A model generated the notes under the pieces. That model did not search any database, was not told the DNA's origin, and worked only from the letters and a program-made list of their open reading frames with translations. 62,000 bases of DNA from Gnetum montanum (lineage: Eukaryota; Streptophyta; Gnetopsida; Gnetales; Gnetaceae), in contig MNCI01028452.1 in assembly GCA_015680685.1 (NCBI GenBank), positions 420,781 to 482,780 of the forward strand. The letters run 5' to 3'. The translations under genes were made by a program, and so were the position numbers. Positions 33,640 to 45,449 of this stretch are shown piece after piece (within the stretch, counting starts at the first letter, position 1; every line of letters begins with the position of its first letter).

Positions 33640-35313
33640 TGTAGCGACCGAAAACATCAGCGGCTGGAATAATGCCAAGGTCGACGGACACAACAGTTCC
33701 AACCTCGTGCCCGCGAGAGGACGGTGCTGGATGTATGCGAACACGGGGTGCCCTAAACAGTCTGGTCAATGAGACAGGGACTTACGTCGGTGTCAATATA
33801 GCCTTTTGCAATATAAACTATATGAGTTGCGAGTGGTTCTTGTAGCGAGAAAAGAAAGGGACTGAAAAATGCAACGACGATGCGAAATAGTAAATAAACG
33901 TAAGTGCGACAATGATATGAGACAATGCTTGAAGGTAAAAAAAGTAGAAAATAATATAAGGAAGCCAGACAGTAAATAAGAAGTAATATAAGGTACAGTT
34001 AGGGACATGCACTGCTTCAGAGCTGTAAATCTGTCCGGTCAGGGAGTGGCACAGTCGGTTGCACGACATGACAGAGTGCAGAAAGTCCCGAGAGTGACCA
34101 AAGCATGCCGGGAAACAAAAAAGAAGATAACTGTGCACTTGGGCACAGACTTTGCGTATATACAATGCGGGCGAGATCCTACCAAGGTGGTAGAGCGAGA
34201 CTCTGGGCTTTTCACTAGCCGAGAGAGGTTCCTTTTATAGATTGCTGGTCTCCCCTTTTCTCTTTTCTTAATGTAAGATCGCAGGTATTCTTTTCTCTTT
34301 TTTTTTGTTTTGTTTTTTGTCGACTAGATCCTTTACATGCTGTTTGATGGGCTATTTATAGGACGGAAGGTAGGCAAAGGTGACCGTTTGAATATTTCGT
34401 GTTGTAGACCTCCGCCTCCTTACTGGCACTACCTGAGCCATTTGTAATCGTTGGGCTTACCAGATTGTTGTGATGCGAGCAATAACTATGATCCTACTAT
34501 GTCATGACTGCGCTGCCAGCCCCTAGAGGCATGTGCCAATGACTCGATTGAGGTGGAGTGCATTGATGTCACAAAACCACCTTCATGCTGTGCCGTATTT
34601 TGTGACATGACTTGCTTGGCGTGACATAGCCTCTTGCCACACGTCTCGCTGTATGTCACGTATTTGTTACGCGATGCTACGCTACGTAGTGTAGCGACCA
34701 GAGTTGATCGCGGTAGCTTCGCTGATCTGCAAACCATTCCCCTAAGATGAAAGCTTTGCACACTTTGCTGATTTCGCCTTTCGAACTGCCTTATGCCCCT
34801 TTTTGTAGGATTTCTACACCTTGCTGCGTCATGTAGCTCAGCATAGCGTAGCAGCAGACATGGTCTGCTGCTTCCTTACAAAAAGAGAGGTCACTGCAGA
34901 ATTCGAAGTTGGGCGAGGGGAGCAGACAGTGAAGTTGTTGCTATGTTACGCCATGTGATAGTGTGTAGCGTAACATCCTGTTCCACCATTGTTTCCTGAG
35001 GCTTGCTACACAACACATTGTAGCGTAGCACGCTTTGTGACTTAGAAAACTTGCTGAATTGCTTTTCCTGTGCATCTAGACTTCCATTGTTGATTCTGGA
35101 CACCGTTTCTGAGCAAGTTGCTAGCTGTTCAGACTACTTTGGTGGGCGGGCGAGTTGGTACGAAACTCGCCCATGCCTAAAGTAGAAAATTTAATGAACT
35201 GGCCATCCTAGACTCAGAACGTTCTTTTCCGGGTGGATTGTCGTGATGCTTGTGCAGACTGCAAGACCTTGGTGAAGCCAGGATGACCCCGCATTTTCTT
35301 TTAGGGTGTTTCA
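33640..35313 (-). repeat. Element D 3' LTR
   Basis: 1674 bp, begins TGTAGCGACC and ends GGGTGTTTCA on the + strand. Near-complete match to 50155-51830. Minus-strand TATA-like boxes at 34352-34360 (CTATTTATA inverted) and 34234-34242. It contains a dense set of GCGTA/TACGC motifs, including a decayed 16-bp palindrome at 34678-34693. Confidence 0.93.
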
Positions 35314-36312
35314 TTGGCTCCTCTTTGTTGATGTCTAGAGAATAGGTTCGATGGACATCGGCAAAGAATACAAAACATCACAGTGGGAAAAATGCTAAGG
35401 CTATCACTTGGTGAGTATTGAGACGTTGCCTGGCTGTGTTCAAGGGTGCCGCATTGGTGCTGTGGAGGTTAAGGTAGAGAGCAGAGATGATGTTTAGCTG
35501 ATTCCCTTACCAGAGTGCTCTGAGAGGCTCGTTTGCATTTTCATCTTTGACTGGAATTGTCCTTCAACCTCATGTAGGCAGGCGTCTCTTTCGTAAGACG
35601 AGCTGTATTGCATCCACGGGAGGTCTGGACCTGCCTATTGGAGCCTTCCGCACAACGAGCTGTGTTACGCGCATGCTAGAATTTTCACTCTCAAACAGTC
35701 ATGCTAGTCGAGGCACTCACTTTGCGAAGCTATAGCCTTTGCTGCTGTAGGGGGATGTTCTTGCAAGGACGATGTTTTGCGGGCTGTCGGCATTATTGTT
35801 ACCCTTGGGCACCATTGCTAGTGTGAGATGCCCAAAGCAGGGAGGCCAGCAGTGATCTTGGAAGCACTACCCGCAGGGGGAGCTATTCCCCAAGGCACCG
35901 GGGGCAAAGATGCATCGGGATCCTTGCCAAAGACATGCGCGTTGAGTTTAGCTATGGGATCACCTACCACATAGCCGAACATTGCGCAAGTCTTAACCTT
36001 GGCAGGGAATGGAAGTGCAACAATATTATGGCTAGGCCACAATACTGTCAACACCTTAGAAGCAAGAACGGGCCTGGGGGCTACCATCAGGGTGGTGGGC
36101 CATAACGACGGTAGGTTCGGAGGGCCAATGTGACATCGTACGATGTCTTCGGAGGGTCAACATGACATCGGAGATGGCGATACACACACTCTGGACTGCG
36201 TCTTTCTTGCATCGGGAATCGCATCGTGGGGTGACAATGTCCCACTTGCATGTCGGTGTCATGCCCTTTTTTTCAACGTATATTTGGTCATGATGCCTGA
36301 TGAGGATGCGAC
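35314..36312 (-). other. Element D region between integrase tail and 3' LTR
   Basis: Begins with TTGGCTCCTCTTTGTTG, whose complement is a purine-rich tract (AAAGAGGAGCCAA) suited as PPT. A minus-strand frame of 89 codons (35818-36087) includes ASKVLTVLWPSHNIVALPFP and LNAHVFGKDPDASLPP; I do not recognise it. It may be a C-terminal extension of the polyprotein. Confidence 0.5.
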
Positions 36313-36610
36313 ACAATCCCAGTTTAAGGTCTTGGTAGACCAGATGCTGGTTTAGGGTCCCAGTAGACCATTGTGCTAGTTTGAGGTCCCAGCAGATTGT
36401 ACACGCTAGTTTTATGTCATGGCGGATGCACGATGCCAGTTTATAGTCATAGTGGACTAACAATGCCAGTTTTATGTCGTGGCGGACCATCGCTGCCAGT
36501 TTACTGTCATAGCGAATGCTGTTTGGTGCTGCTAGTTTATCATCATTACGGACACTGACTGGTGCGGTTGCCAGTTTATTGTCGTAGTGGACGGTGTTCG
36601 ATGTTGTCAT
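36313..36610 (-). repeat. Coding-like tandem repeat, xRxDxKLA units
   Basis: Eight or nine units of roughly 30-37 bp, each with GCYAGTTTA on the + strand. On the minus strand a single open frame (36056-36610) reads units such as VHYDNKLA, VRNDDKLA, IRYDSKLA, VRHDIKLA and IRHDIKLA. The motif is kept although spacing varies. It follows the integrase C-terminus. Confidence 0.75.
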
Positions 36611-36619
36611 TGCACCCTA

Positions 36620-37680
36620 GACGTAGTATGGCTTGAGGTGCAAGTGGTTCACTGGGTTGGCGAATTCGTTGCCATCCATGTCCGCCAGTTTGAAAGCTCC
36701 ATTCTCGAAGGCTTCAATGACCACGTAAGGCCCTTCTTAGTTGGCTGAGAATTTGCTCACATGCTCATGGACGGCCTTGAGGACGAGATCTCCCTTCTGT
36801 ACTAGTCGTCGATGCTGGTCTGCACGATGCTTTTGCCGTTGTCTATCTTGATAGCGCGTGATCCGTCTTAGTGTCTGCACGTGTTCCTCCTCCACTGAGT
36901 CGAGGTCGATGGCTCGCGATTCATTATTCAAGGCTTTGCTCATGACGTTGGATAGGATCATCTGGGGTGAGGGTACCTATAACTCAAGAGGCAACACAGC
37001 TTCAAATCCATAAACGAGATTGTAAGGGGTCTTACTTGTAGCAGTTTTGCAAGTCATTCGATAGGCCCAGAGGACATAGAGTATTTGCTCATGCCACCGC
37101 CTCTTACTGTTGCTAAGCATCCACTTCAGTAAGTTGATGATGGACTTATTTGTAGCCTCTGCCTATCTATTTGCTTGCAGGTAGTAGGGGGAAAAATGAT
37201 TGTTTAATGCCCAGGTTACTGCAGAAGGCCCAGGTTTCTTTACTACTGAACTGTGGTCCATTGTCAGTCACAATGGTCATTGGAAGCTCGAACCTAGTTA
37301 CTAAGTTATCATGGATGAAGTGGTAGATTTGCTGGGACATCGTTTTCCTCAGAGAAATAGCTTCCACCCATTTAGTAAAATACTCTGTGATGGTGATAAT
37401 GAAGCTATGCCCCGCGGAAGATTTAGGCATGATGGGCCCTATGAGGTCTAGTCCCCATTGTTGGAAAGGCCACGCAATTTGTGTAGGGTGTAGGTATGCA
37501 GGTGCTATGTGTACAAGATTTGCATATCTTTGACATGTGTCACATGTCTTGACTTTAGACAAGTAGTCGTGCTCCATGTAAGGCCAATAATATCCTAGGC
37601 ATCTGATTTTCGCTGCCATAGCCCTAGGTGCGATGTGCCCACCACATAGCCTTTCGTGAACCTCATTAACTACCTTCTAT
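36620..37680 (-). pseudogene. Element D integrase
   Basis: Minus strand: HHCC finger with HERLCGGHIAPRAMAAKIR and CDTCQRYA (37560-37660), then the core WGLDLIGPI (first Asp), IVTDNGPQFSSKE (second Asp), and after a stop/frameshift AEATNKS (Glu, about 37155). D-D-E residues are present. The C-terminal segment (36737-36961) holds RRITRYQDRQRQKHRADQ and LVQKGDLVLKAV, followed by EGPYVVIEAFENGAFKLADMDG. No chromodomain. The best-preserved enzyme in the window apart from a few stops. Confidence 0.9.
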
Positions 37681-37949
37681 GCCTGCTCACCATCTACGCA
37701 CGCCAGCAATATCCCATTGTAGGACCGTTGGCATAGGGCTTCACTTCCCATGAGCACGTATTGCTGGGCGCATTTGCGAATTGCATCTCTCTGGCCCGAT
37801 GTCAATCCACATGGGAGTTCGCCATGTTGTAAATATGCTTTAATATTATCGTACCATTCTGGGGTGTCCGCAACATTGATAGAAGCCACATGTTCTGTTT
37901 GAGTGATAGGTTTTGCACATTCTATGATCGTAGTGGGTAGGTTAGCCAA
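37677..37949 (-). pseudogene. Element D RNase H-integrase linker
   Basis: An open 90-codon frame on the minus strand with TPEWYDNIKAYLQHGELP and CAQQYVLMGSEALCQRSYNGI. This is the usual segment leading into the integrase zinc finger of Tat elements (W..I..YL..G.LP, then L..R). It ends at a TAG in place of a coding codon, then continues as the integrase. Confidence 0.75.
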
Positions 37950-37952
37950 GGA

Positions 37953-38345
37953 CTACGATGGGATGTTTAATGCAAGGGTGGCTAAGGGATCTGCTATGCC
38001 ATTCTCATTGCGTGGCACGTGTTGCGCATCAGTGGTCGCAAATTGTTTCAATAAGATCTTTGCTAGGTCGTAGTAGGGTTGTAGATGCGTAGCCTTGTAG
38101 GCGTAAGCTTTGGTAACTTGATTCACAACTAGCTGTGAATCTCCCCTGATCGCCAGGTGTTGTACATGTAGTGCACAGGCTATTAAGAGGCCTCTGAGTA
38201 GCCCCTCATATTCCGCCATGTTGTTAGTGCATGGGAATGCGAAGCGATAAGCAGATGGGTACATCTCCCTAGAAAGGAAGGTGATTATGGCAGCGGCGCT
38301 GCTTGCTCATGTGGTTGAGGCACCGTCAAAGTGTAAGGTTGCCTC
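37953..38345 (-). pseudogene. Element D archaeal-type (second) RNase H
   Basis: Contains ATLHFDGAS before a stop, then FPCTNNMAEYEGLLRGLLIA, IRGDSQLVVNQV, QPYYDLAKILLKQF and QHVPRNENGIADPLATLA. The D-G-A-S, NNxAEYE and GDSxLVV blocks, with NxxAD at the end, are those of the extra RNase H carried by Tat-lineage retrotransposons. Its presence in addition to the gypsy RNase H (38480-38790) is the main lineage marker. Confidence 0.9.
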
Positions 38346-38479
38346 AAAATGCGGTGGGACGATGGCAACATCGCTTACATATTTATCTGGGAACTCGGGG
38401 TCAATGACCGCCTAGTCATTGACTGGTGAGGCTGTGAGTTGGGTCGCTATGGCTTGGCCTTTTGTTGATGATTGGCTCA

Positions 38480-40100
38480 CATAGCATAGATCAAATTTTG
38501 TAGTTATGGCCTTCCATCAGGCTATCCTACTGTCTTCGTACAGGTTACCAGTGATAGCCCGCAGTACATTGCTTTTGCAAATGATGTTGGTTGTGCTACG
38601 GAATAGGTAGTGCCGCCACCTTTTTAGCGTGAACACTAAGGCTAGGCAACTCCTTTCCACCTTGTTGTATTTTGTCTCATATGATATCAATGCATGGCTC
38701 AGGTAATACACTGGTATCTCAAAGCCATCATCCCACTTCTGACATAGTAGTGCCGCTATGGATGCGTCAGAGGTGGCGAGGTATATGAAGAAAGGCTTGT
38801 CCCTCTACGATGGGTATACTATTGGTAGGTGGGAGAGTTCTTTCTTCAGGTTGTTGAAGGCTTGTTGACATTGGACTATCCACTTGAAGTCAACCCCTTT
38901 TTTCATAAGATGTTGCATGGGGTTTAACTTGTTGATCAGCTTTGCTATGAACCTTCGAATGAATTGCACTCTGCCTTGTAGACCATGTAATTCTTTTAGG
39001 TTTGTGGGAGGCGCTAGGTTGACGATAGCTTTGAATTTGTCTGGGTCCACCTGTATTCCAGCCTTCGATACTACAAATCCTAACATGCACCTGGTCTTTA
39101 CTTTGAAGACGCATTTCTTAGGATTGAGATGCAAATCGTGCCTTTGATAGCACTTGAGGACTAACTCTAGGTCACGTGGGTGATGGGCCGCCTCTTTGGA
39201 TTTAACCGCTATGTCGTCTACGTAATCATTTAACGTTTCTAGGATATGGTTACTGAAAATTTACGTCATGGCTCACTGGTATGTTTCCCCAGCATTCTTG
39301 AGCTCGAAGGGCATCATGGTATAGCAGAAGGTCCCCCATGGAGTCATGAAGGTGGTTGACAGCTGGTGTTCCGGGTTGATGCGGATTTGGTTATATTTGG
39401 AGAAATCATCCATGAAGGATAGCAAAGCATGCCCAGCCATGGTGTTGATGAGTTGATCAATGTTCGGTAGTGGAAAGTTATCCTTGATCATTGCCTTGTT
39501 CAAATCTCGGAAATCTATACACATTCATATCCCTCCTATTTTCTTCAAAACCACAATGATGTTGGACACCCATTTTGAATAGTCAATTGCGCAAATGAAA
39601 CCTGCTCGGTATAACTTAGTGACCTCCTCCTTTATAGCTAACGCGATTTCTAGCTTGATTTTACATGCTTTTTGCTTGACTGCCTTCACGTTGGGATCTA
39701 AGACGATGTTATGCTAAATCAACCATGGATCTAGACCTGGCATATCTTCATAGGACCATACGAAGACGTCAACGTGTTCTTGCAAGGTTTTAGCTATGCC
39801 CTCATGTATTTGTGTGTCTAGTAGAGAGCTAAGTCTTAATGTCTTTACGTCCCTTCTTGTAGAGGTTACAGGTATCTCGATGAGTGGATCCTCAGTTACA
39901 TCCCCAGCCTCCAAATCTAGGACATGGACTAGGTGTTTAGGCAAATCCGGGGGTACTTCTGAGGTTGCTATAGTGTCGATCACAACCGATTCCTAGTTGA
40001 TTGTGTCGGGGTTTAACTTTCTTGCGAGCTTGCCTTGTGACCCCGTCAATATTAGAGTCATGAACAGGGCATGGTGGGTTTCCATTTCTTGTTTAACCTA
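38480..40100 (-). pseudogene. Element D reverse transcriptase and first RNase H
   Basis: The pol frame may start at ATG 40085, after which DMPGLDPWLI marks the usual pre-RT linker. RT blocks: CIDFRDLNKAMIKDNFPLP, FMDDFSKYNQIRI, TPWGTFCYTMMPFELKNAG, then the catalytic YVDDIAVKS (about 39205-39230), intact. Thumb/connection: KKCVFKV, then GIQVDPDKFKAIV. The first RNase H has VYYLSHALISYETKYNKVERSCLALVFTLKRWRHY. Short of its stops (near 39267 and 38800) and lost bases it is well conserved. Confidence 0.92.
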
Positions 40101-40891
40101 TCATCACAAGATGAGAACCTGGGTAAGGATCACTAGAGATTGTACGGAACGCAAATCTGCAAAGAATCATCGAGATGCGACTTGCTAAATAAGGTGATGT
40201 AAAAGATTGAAGATGTGCTTGCTTAGGGTCATGGTATACTACCCAAGCACGAGGATCTAGGATAGTTGAAGACACAGTCATTGTTGATGTAAATGACAAG
40301 TTGTGCATAGATGCTGAACCATTACTAGTTTAGATGTCATTTGTGTTGCCATATCGTGACATGCAACATCTTGCTGTGCTAAATAATGATAAAAGAGATA
40401 ACATTGCGAGCATGAAACGTATCGGGTGGTTAATGTGAGAACGAAGGCGGGAAGCTGTTAAAGGCTATGCTATCCTTATGTCGAGGTGTGCTAGGTGATT
40501 GCTGACGCAAGAAGTGTAATTACTTCGTTTGACGTCATTGCAGACTGTGGTCATTACTAGCTGAAATATTATTATATCATTTTTTACTTTCGAGAAGGCA
40601 AGTAACTATCTTGGAGCGTGCGGGTGTTTAAATGTCAATAGTGTCGTGATGTCATGGTGAGCATGCTGCCCGCCATCCCCTCCCCACCTTAATTAGAGAG
40701 AGAGAAAAGAAGTTTCCCCATTTTACTCTTACTGCCATAAATAGGGGTCAAATCCTGGTAATTTCGTTGTTTTTGCCTTAGAAGAGCATAATCCTTATCG
40801 GATCACTTCGGTGATTTTGAAGCATGGAGTCACTGTGTGAATCCATATCGAGGTAAATTTCTATGAAGGTCGTAAATCTGGTAGTAGGGCT

Positions 40892-43800
40892 ATGGCTCCC
40901 AAGACTCAGTTGGTGCTCGCGAAGGTTGGGGAAGCGAAGAAGGCCCTGAGACGTGGGCTGCGGGCGAGCGTTCAAGCGCGGGAGGACACACTATTAACCT
41001 AGTGAGTTTTATATGTCTTTTCCACTCCTTTCTCCTTGCACCTTCTACCTTCTTCCGCTTTGGTTTTATGTCTCATTTATTTTGCTATTGGTATTTTCTG
41101 TGGTTGTGTTATCTTGGCTTTGGTGCTGTCGTGGTCTTGCTTTCTTTCTGTCATCACTATTGTGGAAGGGTCTTGTTGTGGTTATATGCAAGGCCATTAC
41201 TACCGCGGTTGTGGCCACGGCTGCAAGACCAAGGTCCTTTAAACTGCTGAACTATGAAACCTTTGGGAAGGGGCTTGTATGACATATGACGCGTATCCTG
41301 TTTGGGTCTGCTATTAGTTATTTTATTGCTATGTCAAGTTACTTGCATGTTCTTGCTACACTAGGCTTTTGCATCTCTGTTGTGCTATGATGAACAAGGA
41401 TCATACTATGTTTTGCTTATGGTCGGCTAGGCACTGCTGCATCACGCACATATTATGTTCGTGTTTGATGTCACTGTCTGCTGTTTCCGCTATGCAGGAT
41501 AGGGCCAAGGTCTAGATTGATCGTTTTGGATCTGGAAGGAGTCTTGTGTCATGTAGGTGGGCCTATGGCCAACGTTCCCCCTTCTTCAATCTATTTGTGA
41601 GGTCGAGCGGTTTGGTTTAGAGATGGAGCATGATACTTCCTGCAATTCCTCCTCATCCAGTTTAGTCTCATGGTTTGGTCCTTTTTGGACGAGGCACGGG
41701 CGTTCGATGTGATAGAGGCCTTGTTGCCAGGGGAAAGTCAGGCATCCTGAGATATCTTAATGATGACGCGACTTCAGGCAGGTCAGGAGGAGGGTCTTCT
41801 CCAGATCCCATAAGGTTGAGGTGCTTGGCCTGGATTTGGGACATGCTAGCATACCAGTGCTATCATCCCTTCAACACGTTGTACCTCACATGCCACATGG
41901 CGACATATTTTCTGAACCCACAAGGGACCGTTTACTCTATTGGCGGGTGAGTTTTACGTCTTTATTTTATTGTGCGACATTGGCTATGTTCTGCCAAGTG
42001 TTGATAGCATGCATTTTTCATCAAGTTCTACCTTAATGATGAGAGGGTTCATGATCAGCTGGATGAATTGGCCACGGCATGACTAGCCCTGCAGGAATTT
42101 GCCTCCGCGAGGAGCTTGCGAGCGGGCATGATTGCTCTTTGTGGGCAAGGGTACCGTCCCCTCTTATGCACGCTCACCTCATTCTACACTAATTTTAGGA
42201 TGAAAGGCTGGCTGGACAAGGAGTGGAGGAAACCCTTTAAGCAAGTTACACTCGAAGCAGTCTTTGCGGCTAAACTCCCACTATTCCCCTCATCGTATAG
42301 GCCTGGTGGGTTAACGAGCGGGTATCATTTTTTTTTACATATGCTTTGTGATTATTGCCATAGGAGCGAAGAAGCCCCGTGAAGTGATGGTGGTGACTGC
42401 CAGAGGGCAAAGGGAAAACATCTACTTCAAATACGGTGAGGTATTGGCAAGCCAGAGCTGGTTGGAACGAGGGGCTCCAGGCCCCTTGCTTAGAAGAATT
42501 CGGATGGTCGGGCTTATGGATTTGTTTATGACATCGAATCCGGGTGTTCCTGCTGTCGAGATGCTTTCCTTGGTCAACTCCTTTTCTGGGTAGGCAAGTC
42601 ACTTTCGTACATACGTGCGGGGTGTGCAGGTGGTCATTGACATCAATGACCAGCTATTCGCAGATTTGTTTAGTGTTCCTAATGATGGGGCCGATGTGAT
42701 GTCGAAGGGTAAGCAGGAGTTAACCCTCCATAAGCAGCATATTGAAGAGTGGCTGAGGCTCACCAAGGAGCAGAAAGAGTTCCCTATGAAAAAGCTTAAG
42801 GATGGCCTTGCCATGGGGATATACCCGGTGTTTCGTGCTCGTGCATTCCCTCAGCTGCTTACCCAAGGAAAGGTCTTGGGGCTTGGGCAGGCTTGGATAA
42901 TGCAAGAGGTTGTGGAGGAAGGGGCCCATTATAACTAGGCCGAATTCCTGTGTAGTGGCTTGCAGGGTGAGATTTTGGGGCTCCGTGAGCAAATGGAGTC
43001 ACATTCTAATATACACTATGCCTTCTATATTGGATGTTTAAAGCACTTTGCAGAGTTCCTGGTAGTGTAGGAGGATGGGGTCTGGTCTAAGGTGGATCAT
43101 GAACAGATCCCCAAGCTGTGGATTCGACAGGTCTTTCAGACCATGCAAGCCTAGGCTTCCCCGAAAGTGGTCAGGGATTCATTTTCCGTAACGACTACGG
43201 GTCTGACAGTTCGTAGTGCTTGTGGCCAAGACAGTGTAGGGGAGACCCCCCCTACCATACTCGGCAACACGACCCAGGGTGATCATCTTATGGCTGAAGC
43301 TGTTCCTGCAGAGTTGTGGAGAAAGAGACCTCCCCCCACTAGGGAAAGCCCTCGTGAAGAGGAGCGAAGACTACAGTTCAAGTTGCGACGAACGCAACCC
43401 CCCATTGGTGAGCGTTTAGGATGCTAACTATTTCATGTTTAGCTAAGTGGTGCTTTGTGGCATGGCATCAATTTTAAGTTAATCAACTTCGATTTATTGT
43501 GTGTATACCCTTTGCAAATAGCAGAAGAAGAAGGCGAAGAAGAAGGTGACAAGGAAGTGTCAGCCCTCAGACCTAGGGTGACAAATAGAGACACAAGGGG
43601 CCCAACTTTGGAAGAGAGGGCCTCGCCTAGAGATACTGGGGCACTTGTCCCCGGGGTAGGGGCCCTTGTCATTAGGGAGCCTCTTCTGATCGACGCAGAG
43701 GTCTCTTCCCAAAATAAAAAGGATGCTACCCTCCTGAAAGGAAAAGCACTAGTGGTTGAGGTAGGGGTTCCTACGGACTTGGCTGGGCCTTCTACAGAAC

Positions 43801-45187
43801 CTATCGCAATTGTCCTGCACCAGCATGATGCGAGGCAACAATCGAATACTGGTGAGTTTAGGCTTTGGATGTGTCCTACCGTAGTCCGCTTCGACTATTA
43901 TTGTCATGCTAAATTACATAATAGGTGCTACTGCTAATGTATCAGGACCTTCTCTGCCCCAGACGGAGCCGTGGGCTGAAATTCCTAACAAGTTTACATT
44001 TGTTCAAGGTCTAGTTGATGACATGATCAAATTCCTTCAATAGGCAGACCCTTGTGCAGGCAAGTGGGGGTGTTAATAGCCCTTATGTTGCTATGCTACA
44101 ACTCTAAACGTATTGATTTATGTTATGTTGACGTGATTGCTATACTTTCTTTAGCTTCTTGGCTCAAATGGAACTCGGCCCGACCTATGGAAATTGGCAT
44201 AGTGCCCACACTTTCGTCTAACGTAACTAAAGTGCCCCGTCGCGTATTTGACGAGGCTTACAAATGCATTTTGCATTTGGCGTGCTCCCTACGGGAATGT
44301 AGATGTATCAACGAGGAATTGTGGAAACGGACTCATAGGAGCGAGTAGAGAGAGACGAAACTGGTTACCAAGGTAAAGAACCTCAAGTTGAGGGTCAATT
44401 TCCTTGTGAACCGTAGTCCTGACCTTGTGGAGTTGCAAAGAGCTATGGTAGATCACGCCACATTTTGGACTGTCGTTCATAGAATCCACTCGCGAAATAG
44501 TCGTACAGCATATGCAGATGAATTTGCTAACCCAGAAGTGCCAGGATATGAAAGACATCAGCGTCAAGATCTTCGAATGGGGGAAGGCCTAGAGGGACCA
44601 CAAGTATACATACAAGCAAGAAAATGAAACCCATCGAAGGCTATATAAAGACGCTGTTGTGGAGGCATTCTCGTATGAGGCGTTTATGAAGGCCATCAGT
44701 GCTTCTGAGGCTTATGCCGAGTTTAAAGAGCAGGTGTAGGTCACAGAATCCCCAGATTTGGGGGTGAGCCTTCCTACAGGGGAGACCGCCACCACCTCCC
44801 TTTCCCTAGGACCTCTAAAATGGACAATTTCAGAAAAGGAGAAAGTTTTTGCTGTGAACACTGAACCTAATGACACGTCTTGGGTGAATATCCCGATGGA
44901 GGAGATTGAACGTCGTCTCAGGCTTAGTCTAGACCAGATACCTCTTGTGACAGACATGAGCTCCCCTCAGGTTAGTTGCTTTGATGCTATGCTACAGCTG
45001 TCATTTATCGCATTTGTTGCCCCTACTAACTACCTTATCCTTCAGGATGTAGGCTCTTAACGAGGATGTGAGGCCCGTGGAGGGAAGGAACGAGGTGTCG
45101 GCAGGGGGCAATATGGAAGCAGATGATGTGCAAGTGAACGAGGTAGGGACAAATGGTGAAGGCAATGTGAGCAGGGATAGCTTGTGA
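40892..45187 (+). pseudogene. Antisense intron-bearing gene inside element D (coiled-coil protein, unknown)
   Basis: The + strand, opposite to gag and pol, carries a multi-exon gene-like series. ATG 40892 opens MAPKTQLVLAKVGEAKKALR. Clear exons: 42364-43407, 43525-43851, 43946-44059, 44155-44970 and 45053-45187 (stop TGA). Joins at GTGAGC 43408/CAG 43524, GTGAGT 43852/CAG 43945 and GCAAGT 44060/TTAG 44154 are all phase 1 and keep the frame; GTTAGT 44971/TAG 45052 is phase 0. Premature stops in the exons I read are TAG, as from decayed CAG or TGG. The block YVRGVQVVIDINDQLFADLF with VPNDG resembles N-terminal domains of plant transposon-associated proteins; an acidic linker and a coiled coil follow (RVFDEAYKCILHLACSLREC). 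5' exons are uncertain. No function assigned. Confidence 0.6.
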
Positions 45188-45343
45188 GAGCATGAGGGCA
45201 GATCCTTCCTCTTTTTTTTTTGTTGGAAGAGTTTACAGACATCGCCAATAGGCGAAAATTTTGAATGAAATGTAAAAATTTTAGAAAGGAAAACGGGTTT
45301 CGTGTTATTATGTGTGTTATGTGAAGTTTTTGTACTCTAGGAT

Positions 45344-45437
45344 GCTAGTTTTAGGCCATTTCAGGCCGTTTGTTAGTTTTAGGCCATTTTGGGCCGTTTG
45401 TTAGTTTTAGGCCATTTCGGGCCATTTGTTAGTTTTC
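45344..45437. repeat. 28-bp minisatellite, 3.3 units
   Basis: Units at 45344, 45372 and 45400 plus a partial at 45428. Each starts GYTAGTTTTAGGCC and has a second GGCC ten bases after the first, so each unit is itself a small inverted repeat. It lies just after the 3' end of the antisense gene and before the protease tail of element D. Confidence 0.9.
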
Positions 45438-45449
45438 GAAAAGATGACA

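Noticed and set aside
41002-41497. First intron of the antisense gene with donor GTGAGT and acceptor TATGCAG
   Set aside because: Joining these two sites gives a TAG at the junction, so the true exon 1 boundary is uncertain; not claimed as an exon junction.
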